59,615 bases of DNA from the NCBI GenBank assembly GCA_025358155.1, contig JANYKR010000223.1, positions 1 to 59,615 on the forward strand, in the 5' to 3' direction. Positions 8,001-16,700 of the stretch are shown here, piece after piece; position 1 is the stretch's first letter, and each line of letters opens with the position of its first letter. The translations under genes were made by a program, and so were the position numbers. This DNA is from Betaproteobacteria bacterium. GTDB lineage: Bacteria; Pseudomonadota; Gammaproteobacteria; Burkholderiales; Burkholderiaceae_C. Under the pieces are notes generated by a model, which was not told where the DNA came from, searched no databases, and was given only the letters and a program-made list of their open reading frames with translations.

Positions 8001-10942
8001 TGCGCACGTTGGCCCAGGCCCTGAGGCTGTGGGCCTGGGGCGGTGTGCCTTGCGACCTGGTGGTGGTCAGCGCCGAGCCGGCGTCCTACCTGATGACGCT
8101 GCAGCGAGAAATCGCCGAACTGCGGGACCGGCACCTGGCCGACAGTGCGGCTGATTCCCAGGTGCCCGGACGTTGCCAGACCGGCTTTTACTTGCTGCGC
8201 GCCGACGACCTCAGCAGTGCCGAGTTGAGCACCCTGCACGCCACCGCCCGGGTCAGGCTCGATGCCGATGGCCGGCCCCTGCTGCACCATGTGCAAGCCT
8301 GGATCGCTGCCCATGAGGCCGCGCTGGAGGCGCGCCAGCTCGGCTCGTCAGCCGAACTCAGGGTCGCCGCCGCCAGCACGACGGTGGTACCGGCGCCCGT
8401 CGGCCAGTTCGACCCGGCTTCGGGTGACTTCCACTTCGATGTTGGTGCCGACTTGCGCCCGACCCGGCCCTGGATCAACCTGCTGGCCAATCCCGACTTC
8501 GGCGCCCAGTTGTCCGAGGTTGGCGGCGGCTGCACCTGGGCCGGCAACAGCCGGCTCAACCAGCTCACCACCTGGTCCAACGACCCGGTGGCCGACCCAC
8601 CGTCAGAATGGTTCTTGCTGCAAGACCTCAAGACCCAACAGGTCTGGAACCTCGCACCGGGCGCGCTCGGCGACGACCATGGCACCTACCACGTGGTGCA
8701 TGGCCAGGGTTTCAGCCGCATCAGCCACCGCAGGGGAGACGTCGATGTCAGCGCCACCTGGTGCGTCGACAGCGCCAGCGCGGTCAAACAGGTACGGGTG
8801 CGCTTGCTCAACCACGGCCCGCGCCCGCTCGAGATGCGGCTGATCGGCATGGCGGAGTGGCTGATGGGCAGCCAGCGCAGCGACCGAAACACCGTGAACA
8901 CCGAGGCCTTCCACCAGCGCCTGCCGGCCCCCGCCAGCGCGCCGGTCGACAGCCCGCTTGCGCCCCGCCTGCTGGCCTTGCTGGCCACCCAGCGCGACCA
9001 ATCGGCCGGTTTTGGCGGCGGCACTGCTTTTCTGGCACTGGCCGGGCCGGCCGACAGCCAGGACGACTGGACCTGCGACCGCCGCGAATGCTTCGACGCC
9101 CGCGGCCGGCTGGTATTGCCTCACCGTCTTGGCCGACAAAGCGGTGCCGGCCTCGACCCCTGCGCTGCGCTCTCGACCCGGCTCGACCTGGCACCGGGTG
9201 AAGCGGTCGAGCGGGTATTTCTGCTGGGCTACGGCGCCACGCCCGATGCCGCCCGCAAGCTCGCGGCAGCCGCCGCCAGCGTGCCCAGCGCGCAACGGCT
9301 CGACCAGGTGCGTGCCGGCTGGGACCGCTTGCTCGGCGCCACCACCGTCAACACACCTGACCCGCTGTTTGACGTTATGGTCAACCGCTGGCTGCTGTAC
9401 CAGACCGTGTCGTGCCGGCTCTGGGCCAAGGCCGGCTTTTACCAGGCTGGCGGCGCCACCGGCTACCGCGACCAGTTGCAGGACACCATGGCGCTGGCCT
9501 GGGCCGCACCAGACCTGCTGCGCGCGCAGATCCTGCTGTGCGCCTCGCGCCAGTTCCCCGAGGGCGACGTGCAGCATTGGTGGCATGCACCGCTGGGCAA
9601 CGGCGTGCGCACCCACTTTTCAGACGACCTGCTGTGGCTGGGCCATGCCTGCGTGCACCACCTGCGCTGCACCGGCGATGTCACCCTGCTCGATGAGCAA
9701 GTGCCCTTCATCGCCGGGCCGCCCATCCCTGCAGGCGCCGAAGACGCCTACACCACACCCGGGCTCAGCGCCGAGAGCGCCAGCGTCTACGAGCACGCCG
9801 CCCGCGCCATCGACCACAGCCTCAAGGTCGGCGTGCATGGCCTGCCGCTGATGGGCACCGGCGACTGGAACGACGGCATGAACCGGGTGGGCCACGAGGG
9901 CCGGGGCGAGTCAGTCTGGCTGGCCTGGTTCTTGTGCCAGTTGGTGCGCGACTTTGCACCGCTGGCGCAAGCCCGTGGCGAGGGCGAGCGTGCGGCCCGC
10001 TGGACCCAAGCCGCCGAGGGCTGGCAGGCTGCGCTGATGGGCCCGGCCTGGGACGGCCAGTGGTTCAAGCGCGCCTTTTTTGACGACGGCCAGCCGCTGG
10101 GCAGCCAGAACAACCCCGAGGCCCGGATCGACCTGATCGCCCAGTGCTGGGCGGTCTTGGCCGGTGCTGCGCCCACCTCGCTGCAGCGCATCGCAATGGC
10201 CTCGGTGCAACAGCACCTGGTCGACGCCGAGGCCGGCTTGATCCGCCTGCTTGACCCACCCCTGGTACAGGCCGTGCCCAGCGCAGGCTACATCCAGGCC
10301 TACCCGCCCGGCGTTCGTGAAAACGGTGGCCAGTATTCGCATGCCGGGGTCTGGGCGCTGATGGCGCAAGCGCGGTTGCAGGTTCTAGGCCAGGGCCGCA
10401 CCGACGTGCCCGCGCCAGACCCCGCCGGCAGCGATACACCCTACCGCTACTTCACCTGGCTGAGCCCGGCCCACCGCGCCAGCCATCCGGTGCACGGCCC
10501 GGCCTACGGCATCGAGCCGTACGCGATGGCCGGTGATGTCTACAGCCAGGCACCCTATGTCGGGCGCGGCGGCTGGAGCTGGTACACCGGCGCCGCTGCC
10601 TGGCTGCACCGGGCAGCGCTGGAGTCAATCTTCGGTTTGCAACTGCACGCCCACAGCCTGAACTTCAGACCCTGCCTGCCTTCGCACTGGCCACAGGCCG
10701 AGTTGACCTTGCGCCGCGGCGGCCGCAGCCTGCGCTTTGTGTTGGTCCGCGGCATCTCGGTCGCCGCGGTCCAGGCTGCGGCGCCGGCCGGCCTGGTGCT
10801 GTTGCTGCCCGGCGAGGCGCTGGACTGGGCTGCATTGACCGCAGATGCCGGCTTTCTGGTGCCGCTGCTGGATGCGCCCGCGTACAGCCCGGGCTTGGCC
10901 GCCGCAAAGGCGGCCGTTCGGCCGTCGGAGTTGGCTGGCTGA
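2006..10942 (+). CDS. ndvB: NdvB/ChvB-type cyclic beta-1,2-glucan synthase (GT84-GH94)
   Basis: A 2978-aa inner-membrane enzyme expected to initiate, elongate and cyclise beta-glucans from UDP-glucose for the periplasm. The N-terminal part carries conserved NdvB blocks (PAAEWLLDNFH, RVYGVAWAFVAHTD). A GT84 glycosyltransferase module has the Asp-Ser-Asp motif in YIVTLDSDTELPPG near residue 657 and an RLHRWTRGDW motif near 810. Membrane segments lie around 425, 460, 850-890 and 980-1015. A glycoamylase-like domain starts near 1070 and includes FMAHHQGMS near 1466. Two beta-sandwich regions follow, then a GH94 phosphorylase-like domain with the catalytic-acid motif GDWNDGMN near 2617. The GTG at 2006 is the first in-frame start and another GTG lies at 2036. 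A Gly/Arg-rich insertion occurs near residues 1612-1650. Osmotic or envelope stress adaptation is the usual role of the family. The glucan linkage is inferred. Confidence 0.93.
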   Translation: MLPPRWQPEPVAQDLIQRLIPEAPQALCQILQAERGPAEAPIRSEVFGPLRFAQHGRSLGETHRAASASVHAGTFFPRLQDNIATLREAYAYIGGQAATGYDISPAAEWLLDNFHLIEAQLEEVRDGLPRRYFRALPVLLDKPLAGLPRVYGVAWAFVAHTDGDFNDELLVQFLSAYQETRELTLGELWALPTTLRVVLIENLRRLAERVATHKAAREAANLVADQIERYTLIALAELLAALDQRGVGRVFLAQLAQRVQDRSSAASAKVSIWQREWLDQALPDLAAMLAQQSANQAADNVSVSNAVTSLRDIGDADWPDMICSCSTLMRLMLGSPLFEAEAATTRDSTLHAIEQLALRSGHSEVAVAQAVLEHMHTRAGTDPASGVAAYWLLGPGRPALTSSLGLHEHWAAQARRLAHRLALPAYLSTLGLATLGLVTWLGLHAAHMPGSQPTGGHTGLLVGALLMLWPASEAVVALINRLVSESVRPGHLPRLALAEGIPAAHRVMVVIPGMLTSSASTTELVRRLHLHYLANPEPQAQFALLTDWADADGPQALLDDSLLADARSQLAALNARYPREVQGGVDSNEPAPFDAEPEAPRFILLHRPRSFSPTEQRWIGWERKRGKLEQLLAALAQEQAGPFINLGPLSLCAPATRYIVTLDSDTELPPGRLRELVGVAAHPHNQPQLDASGRSVVSGYGILQPRVVTPLPSLAEFTRFHWLFAGQCGIDPYSAATSEVYQDLFSEGSFSGKGLLNVAAMHAVLGGRLPEGQVLSHDLLEGSIARCAAVTDITVIEAAPFHADVAAQRLHRWTRGDWQLLPLLLQARRYGLRAINRWKLFDNLRRSMVTPASVALLVWALAGATVTPLTALALVLAAFSVGPLMGAVAGLSPSRDNLAKWHFYSRALADLGRALGGAAWALQQLLAQAAMNADAIGRTLWRLVVSRRHLLQWTTAATSAAQARAELPAVLRQHWRTPLASALLLAGLVLAGTPHALLATALCALWASAPLGSWWVSRPRPRRKDAALPLAERTRLEGIGRETWRYFERCVVADDHHLPPDNLQVLPSDMVAHRTSPTNIGLYLLSAACARSFGWIGTQDLIARLEATLGTLDQLQRHRGHFLNWYDTRSAAPLLPMYVSTVDSGNLCGHLLAVAQACLALAASPFDPAAGQRALRANRARLVPLLAQRRSLSPAFRMQLHDLLADHRNTRRSLAQDDVSRTAVSPDGVPQCHLAMQRLQALAARCEALADQAEFGFLYHRKRHLFHIGLRVAEQQLDAGFYDLLASESRLTSLLAIAKGDVSVRHWAALGRPFFAVGARAGLRSWSGSMFEYLMPTLVLAEPPGSVLQDACHAALHEQINFTAARHLPWGISESAYAGADHTLAYQYAPQGVPSLALRRTPPDELVLAPYASALALMIAPHRASKNLAALAALGARGRYGFIEALDYSPGRQAGDEAFAPVATFMAHHQGMSIVALANLLLDGQAQRWGMANAQIAAVASLLHERPPREIANRVRAPTAAPLQSLQRRSPGLLREVLPGVSAVEPTHLLGNGRYSVSLRANGAGWSRWGPSGITRWRDDALRDAQGSFFYLRWVDPAGSTDRRQASAGTGMAGRWVGVANRRRAERRSAARPSGGGRGPGAGLVSLTQHPAPDPAAQYQSLFHADRVCFDAQWPGLNTHTTVWVSPEDDIEFRQVELHNLGETPLDIELISAFELTLSDPRADEAHPAFMNLFVRAAWQPAHQALMFERRPRLPTEPALRAAHFLADTDPQVLGLRIQTDRQRWLGRNRAASQPMAWFEVPPKVTDAQVLAAGAPPDTAEAGDGADLAGRGLPLSTGLDPVCALAVRLRIAPHGKAKLTFATAASEDPVTLHAVIDKHRQASAVQRASLMSATLTSIRLRALRLGPDNFAAIQSLTTALVHSLTRPQPGQAADPKARALTAQPGPHSPLLPLNPNAANGEQAALASVCDRRLLWRFGLSGERPMLLVNAGVSQGMGLLRTLAQALRLWAWGGVPCDLVVVSAEPASYLMTLQREIAELRDRHLADSAADSQVPGRCQTGFYLLRADDLSSAELSTLHATARVRLDADGRPLLHHVQAWIAAHEAALEARQLGSSAELRVAAASTTVVPAPVGQFDPASGDFHFDVGADLRPTRPWINLLANPDFGAQLSEVGGGCTWAGNSRLNQLTTWSNDPVADPPSEWFLLQDLKTQQVWNLAPGALGDDHGTYHVVHGQGFSRISHRRGDVDVSATWCVDSASAVKQVRVRLLNHGPRPLEMRLIGMAEWLMGSQRSDRNTVNTEAFHQRLPAPASAPVDSPLAPRLLALLATQRDQSAGFGGGTAFLALAGPADSQDDWTCDRRECFDARGRLVLPHRLGRQSGAGLDPCAALSTRLDLAPGEAVERVFLLGYGATPDAARKLAAAAASVPSAQRLDQVRAGWDRLLGATTVNTPDPLFDVMVNRWLLYQTVSCRLWAKAGFYQAGGATGYRDQLQDTMALAWAAPDLLRAQILLCASRQFPEGDVQHWWHAPLGNGVRTHFSDDLLWLGHACVHHLRCTGDVTLLDEQVPFIAGPPIPAGAEDAYTTPGLSAESASVYEHAARAIDHSLKVGVHGLPLMGTGDWNDGMNRVGHEGRGESVWLAWFLCQLVRDFAPLAQARGEGERAARWTQAAEGWQAALMGPAWDGQWFKRAFFDDGQPLGSQNNPEARIDLIAQCWAVLAGAAPTSLQRIAMASVQQHLVDAEAGLIRLLDPPLVQAVPSAGYIQAYPPGVRENGGQYSHAGVWALMAQARLQVLGQGRTDVPAPDPAGSDTPYRYFTWLSPAHRASHPVHGPAYGIEPYAMAGDVYSQAPYVGRGGWSWYTGAAAWLHRAALESIFGLQLHAHSLNFRPCLPSHWPQAELTLRRGGRSLRFVLVRGISVAAVQAAAPAGLVLLLPGEALDWAALTADAGFLVPLLDAPAYSPGLAAAKAAVRPSELAG
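6914..6933 (+). repeat. GC-rich element shared with the oxoprolinase gene (copy 1)
   Basis: This 20-base stretch within the Arg/Gly-rich insertion of the NdvB-type gene matches 19 of 20 bases of the complement of 15012-15031, in the same sense relative to each reading frame. Confidence 0.5.
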
Positions 10943-11097
10943 GCCCACTACAGCCGCATGCGGCACTGTCCTACAGCAGCGCACGCCTGGCGCCGATGGC
11001 CGCGGACGCTACCTTTTTTTACATTGATTCCATCGGACCACGGTCGGCCCACCCAGCCCACCGGACCCGACGCCCGAACACCCTGTCCAGGACCACC

Positions 11098-11670
11098 ATG
11101 CCCGACCGCAACGAAAACCGCACCCCCAATGCAGCCAGCGCCGCAAAACACCAGCCCATGGTGCTGGACGAGGCTGCAATCGATGCCGCACGGTCGAGTC
11201 TGGACCAGGGTGCGGTGACGCCCAGCTACGGTCCTTGGCGCAACGACATCATCAAGCTGCTGAACGACTCGCTCGCCACCGAGCTGGTGTGCGTGCTGCG
11301 CTACCGTCGTCACCACTTCACCGCTGTCGGCTTGGCCTCGCCGAAGATCGCGGAAGAGTTTCTGGTGCATGCCAACGAAGAGCTGGGACATGCTGATCGC
11401 CTGGCCCAGCGCATCGTGCAACTCGGGGGTGAGCCCGACTTGTCGCCCGACAGCTTGAGTGATCGCAGCCACGCTGCCTACGACGACTCGACCGGACTGA
11501 AAGCCATGATCCGCGCCAACCTGATCGCCGAGCGCGTCGCCATCGAAGCCTACAGCCAGATCATTGCAATGATCGGCGACAAGGACACCACCACCCGCCG
11601 CCTGCTCGAAGACATCTTGAGCGACGAGCAAGACCATGCTGACGAGCTGAGCGACTGGCTCTCGGACTGA
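11098..11670 (+). CDS. Ferritin-like (bacterioferritin-type) iron-binding protein
   Basis: A 190-aa four-helix ferritin-like protein. The diiron ligand pattern is complete: Glu62, Glu95 and His98 (in EELGHAD), Glu145, and Glu177 and His180 (in DEQDHAD), with the 33-residue spacings typical of bacterioferritin ferroxidase centres. A role in iron storage or oxidative protection is inferred. I chose ATG 11098 because upstream in-frame residues are low in family-like character; a longer start at 10996 is possible. The gene lies between the glucan synthase and a BON lipoprotein, a combination that suggests a general stress locus. Confidence 0.85.
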   Translation: MPDRNENRTPNAASAAKHQPMVLDEAAIDAARSSLDQGAVTPSYGPWRNDIIKLLNDSLATELVCVLRYRRHHFTAVGLASPKIAEEFLVHANEELGHADRLAQRIVQLGGEPDLSPDSLSDRSHAAYDDSTGLKAMIRANLIAERVAIEAYSQIIAMIGDKDTTTRRLLEDILSDEQDHADELSDWLSD

Positions 11671-11747
11671 CCCCAGACACCACCATGGGTGGCCGGGCCC
11701 ATTACCGCCGGTCACCACCCGCTTTTTACAACCCCAGGAGTACCTCC

Positions 11748-12062
11748 ATGATCATTCGCCACACCCTCAGCGCCGCTTTCATCGCCATCGCCCTGCTCAG
11801 CGCCACCGGCTGCGCCGTCACACGCGGCCAGGAAACCGTGGGCGCCTACATCGACGACGCCGCCATCACCACGGCCGTCAAGGGCCGCTTCATCGACAAC
11901 CCGGATGTCGACGCATCGAGCATCAAGGTCGAAACCCTCAACGGCACGGTGATGCTGTCGGGCTTTGCCAAGAGCTACAAAGAGCGCGACACCGCCGCCA
12001 ACATCACGATGAAGGTCGGCGGCGTGAAGTCGGTCAAGAACGAAATCGCTGTCCGCCCGTGA
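11748..12062 (+). CDS. BON-domain lipoprotein (OsmY-like)
   Basis: A 104-aa protein with a lipoprotein signal peptide; the lipobox is LSATGC with the modified Cys at about residue 22. The mature part is a single BON domain (about residues 35-103), with the pattern of transport/secretion proteins such as OsmY, including the NGTVMLSGFA strand-turn. BON domains bind phospholipid and are usually induced by osmotic or envelope stress. A good Shine-Dalgarno (CCAGGAG) precedes ATG 11748. An intrinsic terminator follows about 110 bases after the stop. Confidence 0.88.
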   Translation: MIIRHTLSAAFIAIALLSATGCAVTRGQETVGAYIDDAAITTAVKGRFIDNPDVDASSIKVETLNGTVMLSGFAKSYKERDTAANITMKVGGVKSVKNEIAVRP

Positions 12063-12168
12063 ACTGAAACCTCCCCGCCTGGACAAAACCGGCTTCGAGC
12101 GGCCGGGCACACGCTACGGGTGCGGCAACTCACCCGCCCAGCGACTGCAGTCTCCAGGCGTTTTACGG

Positions 12169-12201
12169 CCCGGCCGACCTTGTGTCGTCCGGGTTTTTTT
12201 T
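12169..12201 (+). terminator. Intrinsic terminator after the BON lipoprotein gene
   Basis: A ten-base-pair stem (12169-12178 with 12184-12193, one mismatch) and a 5-nt loop is followed directly by eight T residues. This is the clearest rho-independent terminator in the window. Confidence 0.85.
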
Positions 12202-12271
12202 GCGTCCTGCAGGCTGAGGCGTGAGGCCCGGGTGCTGGCATCATGCGGGCAGTCCACCGCCCGCCGCTGTC

Positions 12272-12856
12272 ATGCCCCCAAACCCTGCACCGCTGCCCGA
12301 CTTTGCCCGCCAGGTCGAGGCCCTGCGGCCGCAATTGCTGCGCTTTGCCCGCAGCCAGTTGCGCAACGAGGTCTGGGCCGAAGACGCGGTCTCCGACACG
12401 GTGCTGGCCGCGCTGGAAAAACCCGAAGGCTTTGCCGGCCAGTCGCAGCTCAAGACCTGGCTGGTGGGGGTGCTCAAGCACAAGGTGGTGGACCAGCTGC
12501 GCCGCCACACCCGGGAGGCCACGGTGCTGAGCACCGAGGACGGCGAGGACCTGGACGAGTCGCTGTTTGACCGCACCGGCCATTGGAGCGACAAGCCACA
12601 AGACTGGGGCAGCCCCGAAGCCGCCTGCGGTCAGCGCCAGTTCTTCGAGGTGCTGGAGATCTGCTGCGACCAGTTGCCACCGGCCCAGGGCCGGGTTTTC
12701 ATGATGCGCGAGTGGCTGGAGCTGGAAACCGACGAAATCTGCAAGGAACTGCAGATCACTTCGACCAACCTCTGGGTGCTGTTGCACCGCGCGCGGCTCA
12801 GGCTGCGCGACTGCTTGCAGCTGCGGTGGTTTTCAACGCAGCCAGCCCAGCGCTGA
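12272..12856 (+). CDS. ECF-type RNA polymerase sigma factor
   Basis: A 194-aa sigma-70 family factor. Region 2 (about residues 8-80) contains AEDAVSDTVLAALE and the DQLRRH -10-binding helix. Region 4 (about 125-185) contains LPPAQGRVFMMREWLELETDEIC and a TSTNLWVLLHRARLRLRDCL recognition helix. Region 3 is absent, as in ECF factors. ATG 12272 sits just before the first conserved residues; an earlier in-frame start at 12221 is less likely. The next gene, 32 bases downstream, encodes a ZAS-type anti-sigma, so the pair probably forms one regulatory unit. The target regulon is unknown; the neighbouring envelope genes are candidates. Confidence 0.9.
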   Translation: MPPNPAPLPDFARQVEALRPQLLRFARSQLRNEVWAEDAVSDTVLAALEKPEGFAGQSQLKTWLVGVLKHKVVDQLRRHTREATVLSTEDGEDLDESLFDRTGHWSDKPQDWGSPEAACGQRQFFEVLEICCDQLPPAQGRVFMMREWLELETDEICKELQITSTNLWVLLHRARLRLRDCLQLRWFSTQPAQR

Positions 12857-12888
12857 GCAGCCTCCAAGAACACTGAGCATTGCCCGCC

Positions 12889-13083
12889 ATGAAGATCCGC
12901 CGAACCTGCAAGGACGTGACCCGCCTGGTACTGGAGAGTAACGACCGGCCGCTCAGCACCACGGAAGCGCTGTCGCTGCGGCTGCACTGGCTGGCTTGCA
13001 GCAGCTGCAGCCGGTTCGGCGACCAGCAGCGACTGATGCGGATGGCACTTGACCGCTGGAGGCTGTACCGCAACTCGGATTGA
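12889..13083 (+). CDS. Small zinc-finger anti-sigma factor (ZAS/zf-HC2)
   Basis: A 64-aa protein with the HxxxCxxC signature of zinc-associated anti-sigma factors (His33, Cys37, Cys40) and an upstream Cys7 in the usual position. It has no membrane segment, so it would be a soluble anti-sigma, probably redox- or metal-sensitive, acting on the ECF factor just upstream. Start ATG 12889 is chosen over a TTG three codons earlier. Confidence 0.82.
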   Translation: MKIRRTCKDVTRLVLESNDRPLSTTEALSLRLHWLACSSCSRFGDQQRLMRMALDRWRLYRNSD

Positions 13084-13102
13084 GGCCGGGGCCTGCGCAA
13101 GC

Positions 13103-13747
13103 TCAGTCGACCCGGCCGCCCACCGTGCGCAACTCCGGCGTGCCGGCCACCAGCAACCCGACCACCCGGCGCATCGCCGCCAACTGCTCGGCCAGCGGCA
13201 TCGTTTGGGTCTGCGGATGCCGGGCTGCCTGCTCAGGCATCGGTGGCAGGTGGATAAAGCCGCCCACCACGCCAGGCCGCGCTGCCAGCGCCTGCATCAA
13301 GCCGTAAAACACCTGGTTGCAGACAAAACTGCCCGCTGAATGCGACAGCTCTGCCGCATGCCCGGCCTGCCGCAAATCTGCCACGATGGCCTTGGCCGGC
13401 AGGCCGGTGAAATACGCTGCGGCACCACCCGCCAGCACCGGCTCGTCCACCGGCTGGGCGCCGGCGTTGTCGGGGATGCGGGCGTCGATCAGGTTGACTG
13501 CCACCCGCTCCACGCTGATGGCTGAGCGGCTGCCCGCCAGGCCAAGCGCCAGCACCCAGGTGGGCGCGTGCCGGTCCAATGCCGCCCGCAGCGACGGCAG
13601 AGCCTCGGCAAACACGCAGGGCAGCTGGGTTGCGACGACGCGGACATCGTCGATGACCTGGCCGTCCAGCGCCTGTGCCACCAACCCGGATGGGTTGACG
13701 GCATCGCCGCCAAACGGCTCGAAGCCGGTGATCAGCAAGGTTTTCAT
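13103..13747 (-). CDS. pcp: Pyrrolidone-carboxylate peptidase (pyroglutamyl peptidase I)
   Basis: A 214-aa cysteine peptidase that removes N-terminal pyroglutamate from peptides (family C15). The catalytic triad is visible: Glu80 in [15 protein letters not shown], Cys143 in SAGSFVCN and His166 in GFIHLP. The N-terminal ITGFEPFGG motif is intact. Its start overlaps the stop of the 5-oxoprolinase gene by 4 bases (ATGA), so the two are translationally coupled. The released 5-oxoproline is the substrate of the upstream gene product, making a two-step route to glutamate. Confidence 0.95.
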   Translation of the reverse strand: MKTLLITGFEPFGGDAVNPSGLVAQALDGQVIDDVRVVATQLPCVFAEALPSLRAALDRHAPTWVLALGLAGSRSAISVERVAVNLIDARIPDNAGAQPVDEPVLAGGAAAYFTGLPAKAIVADLRQAGHAAELSHSAGSFVCNQVFYGLMQALAARPGVVGGFIHLPPMPEQAARHPQTQTMPLAEQLAAMRRVVGLLVAGTPELRTVGGRVD

Positions 13748-16700
13748 GCCAGCGCTGCTCCTGTTGGCTCGCCCCAGCCGCCACCGCCCGGCGTCTCGAT
13801 CACCATCACATCACCCGGCTGCATCTCGACTTCGCCGATGTAGCCCAGCGCCAGGGTCTGGCCGTCGGCCCGCTCGACCCGGTTGATGCCGGGCGCACCC
13901 GGCTGGCCGCCGGCGCCGCCAAAGGCGCCGTGCAGTCGTGCGTTGCTGAGGATCGCGGCGGTCATCGCCTGCAAAAAGCGCACACGCCGCACCCCGCCAT
14001 CGCCCCCCCGCCAGCGTCCGGCACCACCTGAGCCGGCGCGGATCGCGTAGCTTTCGAGCCGCACCGGAAAGCGGAACTCCAGCACCTCGGGGTCGGTCAT
14101 GCGCGAGTTGGTCATGTGGGTCTGCACGACGGCGGTGCCCGCAAAACCCGGCCCGGCACCCGAGCCGCCCGAGATCGTCTCGTAGTACTGGTGGCTGGCA
14201 TTGCCGAAGGTGAAGTTGTTCATCGTGCACTGGCTGGCCGCCATCACGCCGAGTGCACCGTACAGCGCGTTGGTGACGCAAGACGAGGTCTCGACATTGC
14301 CAGCCACCACGGCGGCCGGCGCATGGGGGTTGAGCATGCAGCCGTCCGGCACGATCAGCCGCAGCGGCTTGAGGCAACCGGCGTTGAGCGGGATGTCGTC
14401 GTCCACCAGGGTGCGGAAGACGTAGAGCACCGCCGCCAGCGTCACCGCCTTGGGCGCGTTGAAGTTGTCGGGCAACTGCGCGCTGGTGCCGCTGAAGTCG
14501 ATCACCGCCTCGCGCCGTGCGGTGTCCACCGTGACCTTGACCTGGATCACCGCACCGTTGTCCAGCGGCAGGCTGAACGCACCGCTGCCCATCGTGGTGT
14601 GCAGCGCGCTGATGACGCGCCGCACCGATTCTTCGGCGTTGTCCTGCACATGGCCCATGTACGCCGCCACCGTGCTCAGGCCCCACTGCGCGACCATCGC
14701 CTGCAGCTCCTGCACGCCTTTTTCGTTGGCGGCGATCTGGGCCCGCAGGTCGGCTACGGTCTGGTCGGGGTTGCGGGCCGGCCAGCGGCCGCTGCCCAGC
14801 AGGCTGCGCAACTCGGCCTCGCGCAGCACGCCGCCGCGCACCAGCAGCAGGTTGTCGATCAGCACGCCCTCTTCGTCGATGCTGCGAGAAAACGGCGGCA
14901 CCGAGCCGGGTGTGATGCCGCCGATGTCGGCATGGTGGCCGCGCGAGGCAACGAAGAACTGCGGCCGGACCGAAGCGGCGTCGGCGGGATCGGGCCCGGC
15001 GCCCGGCCGCTCCGACGCCGGGCCCGCGCCCCCGTGGGGGGTGGTCGGCAGTACGCCGCCGGCTGCGGGCACAAGATACACGGGCGTCACGACCGTCACG
15101 TCCGGCAGATGGGTACCGCCGTGGTACGGGTCGTTGAGCACGTACACATCGCCCGGCTGCATGGCCGGGTTGCGCTGGATCACGGTGCTGATGGACTCGC
15201 TCATCGAGCCCAGGTGCACCGGCATGTGCGGCGCGTTGGCGATCAGCTGGCCTTGGGCGTCGAACAACGCACAAGAAAAATCCAGCCGCTCCTTGATGTT
15301 GACCGAATGGGCGGTGTTCTGGAGCCGCAGCCCCATCTGCTCGGCAATGTTCATGAACAGGTTGTTGAACACCTCCAGCATCACCGGGTCGGCCGCTGTG
15401 CCCAGGGCCTGGGCCGCAGGGCGCGGCTGAACCCGGCGCAGCGTGAGCGCTGCATCAGATTCGACCCGGGCCAACCAGCCGGGCTCGACCACGGTGGTGG
15501 CGTTGCGCTCGGCAATCACCGCCGGGCCTGGCACCACGTCGCCTGGGGCCAGGGCTTCACGCTGGTGCAAAGCCGCAGGGCGCCAGGCGTCGTCGCCGCC
15601 GTCGCCCGCAGCACAGTGCATTTGCACCTCGGCGAGCGGCGGAGGGCTGTGCTCAGGCAGCGCTGCGGCAGGCAGCGCAACGCCCTGCAGCGTCAGTCCA
15701 TCGCTGCCGTCTTGTGGGTGGGACGCCCCGATCGCCTCGACCGACGCCGCCTCGATCACCAGGCCCCGCCCGGGCAGGCCGAAGGCGAAGCGCTGGCGGT
15801 ACGCAGCCTCGAACGCCGCCTGCATCGCGGCCAGCCCGGCGGGCACCACCGGCAGCGCAGTGTCTGTGCCCTGGTAGCGCAGCAGCAAACGCTCGACCCG
15901 GCGGATGCGCTCGGCCGGTACGCCTTGCGCCAGCACCTCGGACGCGGCCTCCTCGCCGAGCGCGTCCAGAGTCTGCCGCGCCTGGGCCAGGCCGGCGTCA
16001 TCGGCAGCCAGTTCTACCGAGGCCTCGCGCATCGCCGTCTGGTCGGCCAGGCCCATGCCGTAGGCCGACAACACCCCCGCCAGCGGGTGGATCAGCACGC
16101 GGGTCATGCCCAAGGCGTCGGCCACGGCGCAGGCATGCTGGCCGCCGGCACCGCCAAAACACTGCAGGGTGTAGGCGGTGACGTCGTAGCCGCGCGCCAC
16201 CGAGATGCGCTTGATCGCGTTGGCCATGCTGGCCACGGCGATCTGCAGCGCGCCGGCGGCCACGGCTTCAGGCGTCAGCGGCCGGCCGGTGGCCTGGCTG
16301 ATACGACCGGCCAGATCGACAAACTGATGCCGCACCACCTCGGCGTCGAGCGGCGCATCCGCGCCCGGCCCGAACACTGCCGGAAAGAACGCCGTCTGGA
16401 TTCGGCCCAGCATCACGTTGGCATCGGTCACCGTCAGCGGGCCACCGCGCCGGTAGGCCGCCGGGCCCGGGTTTGCACCGGCCGACTCGGGCCCGACCCG
16501 CAGCCGTCCGCCCTCGAAGCCGATGATCGAGCCGCCGCCCGCCGCCACCGTGTGGATGCTCATCATCGGCGCACGCATGCGCACCCCCGCGACCTGGGTG
16601 TCAAACGCCCGCTCGAACTCACCCGGCGCACCGTCCGCCCCGACCGCAAAGTGCGACACATCGGTTGAGGTGCCGCCCATGTCAAAGCCGATCAGCCTGC

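Noticed and set aside
14116-16668. An 850-codon open frame opposite the 5-oxoprolinase gene
   Set aside because: It is antisense to a gene with clear family motifs; long antisense frames are common in GC-rich DNA, and its product is low-complexity Arg/His/Gly.
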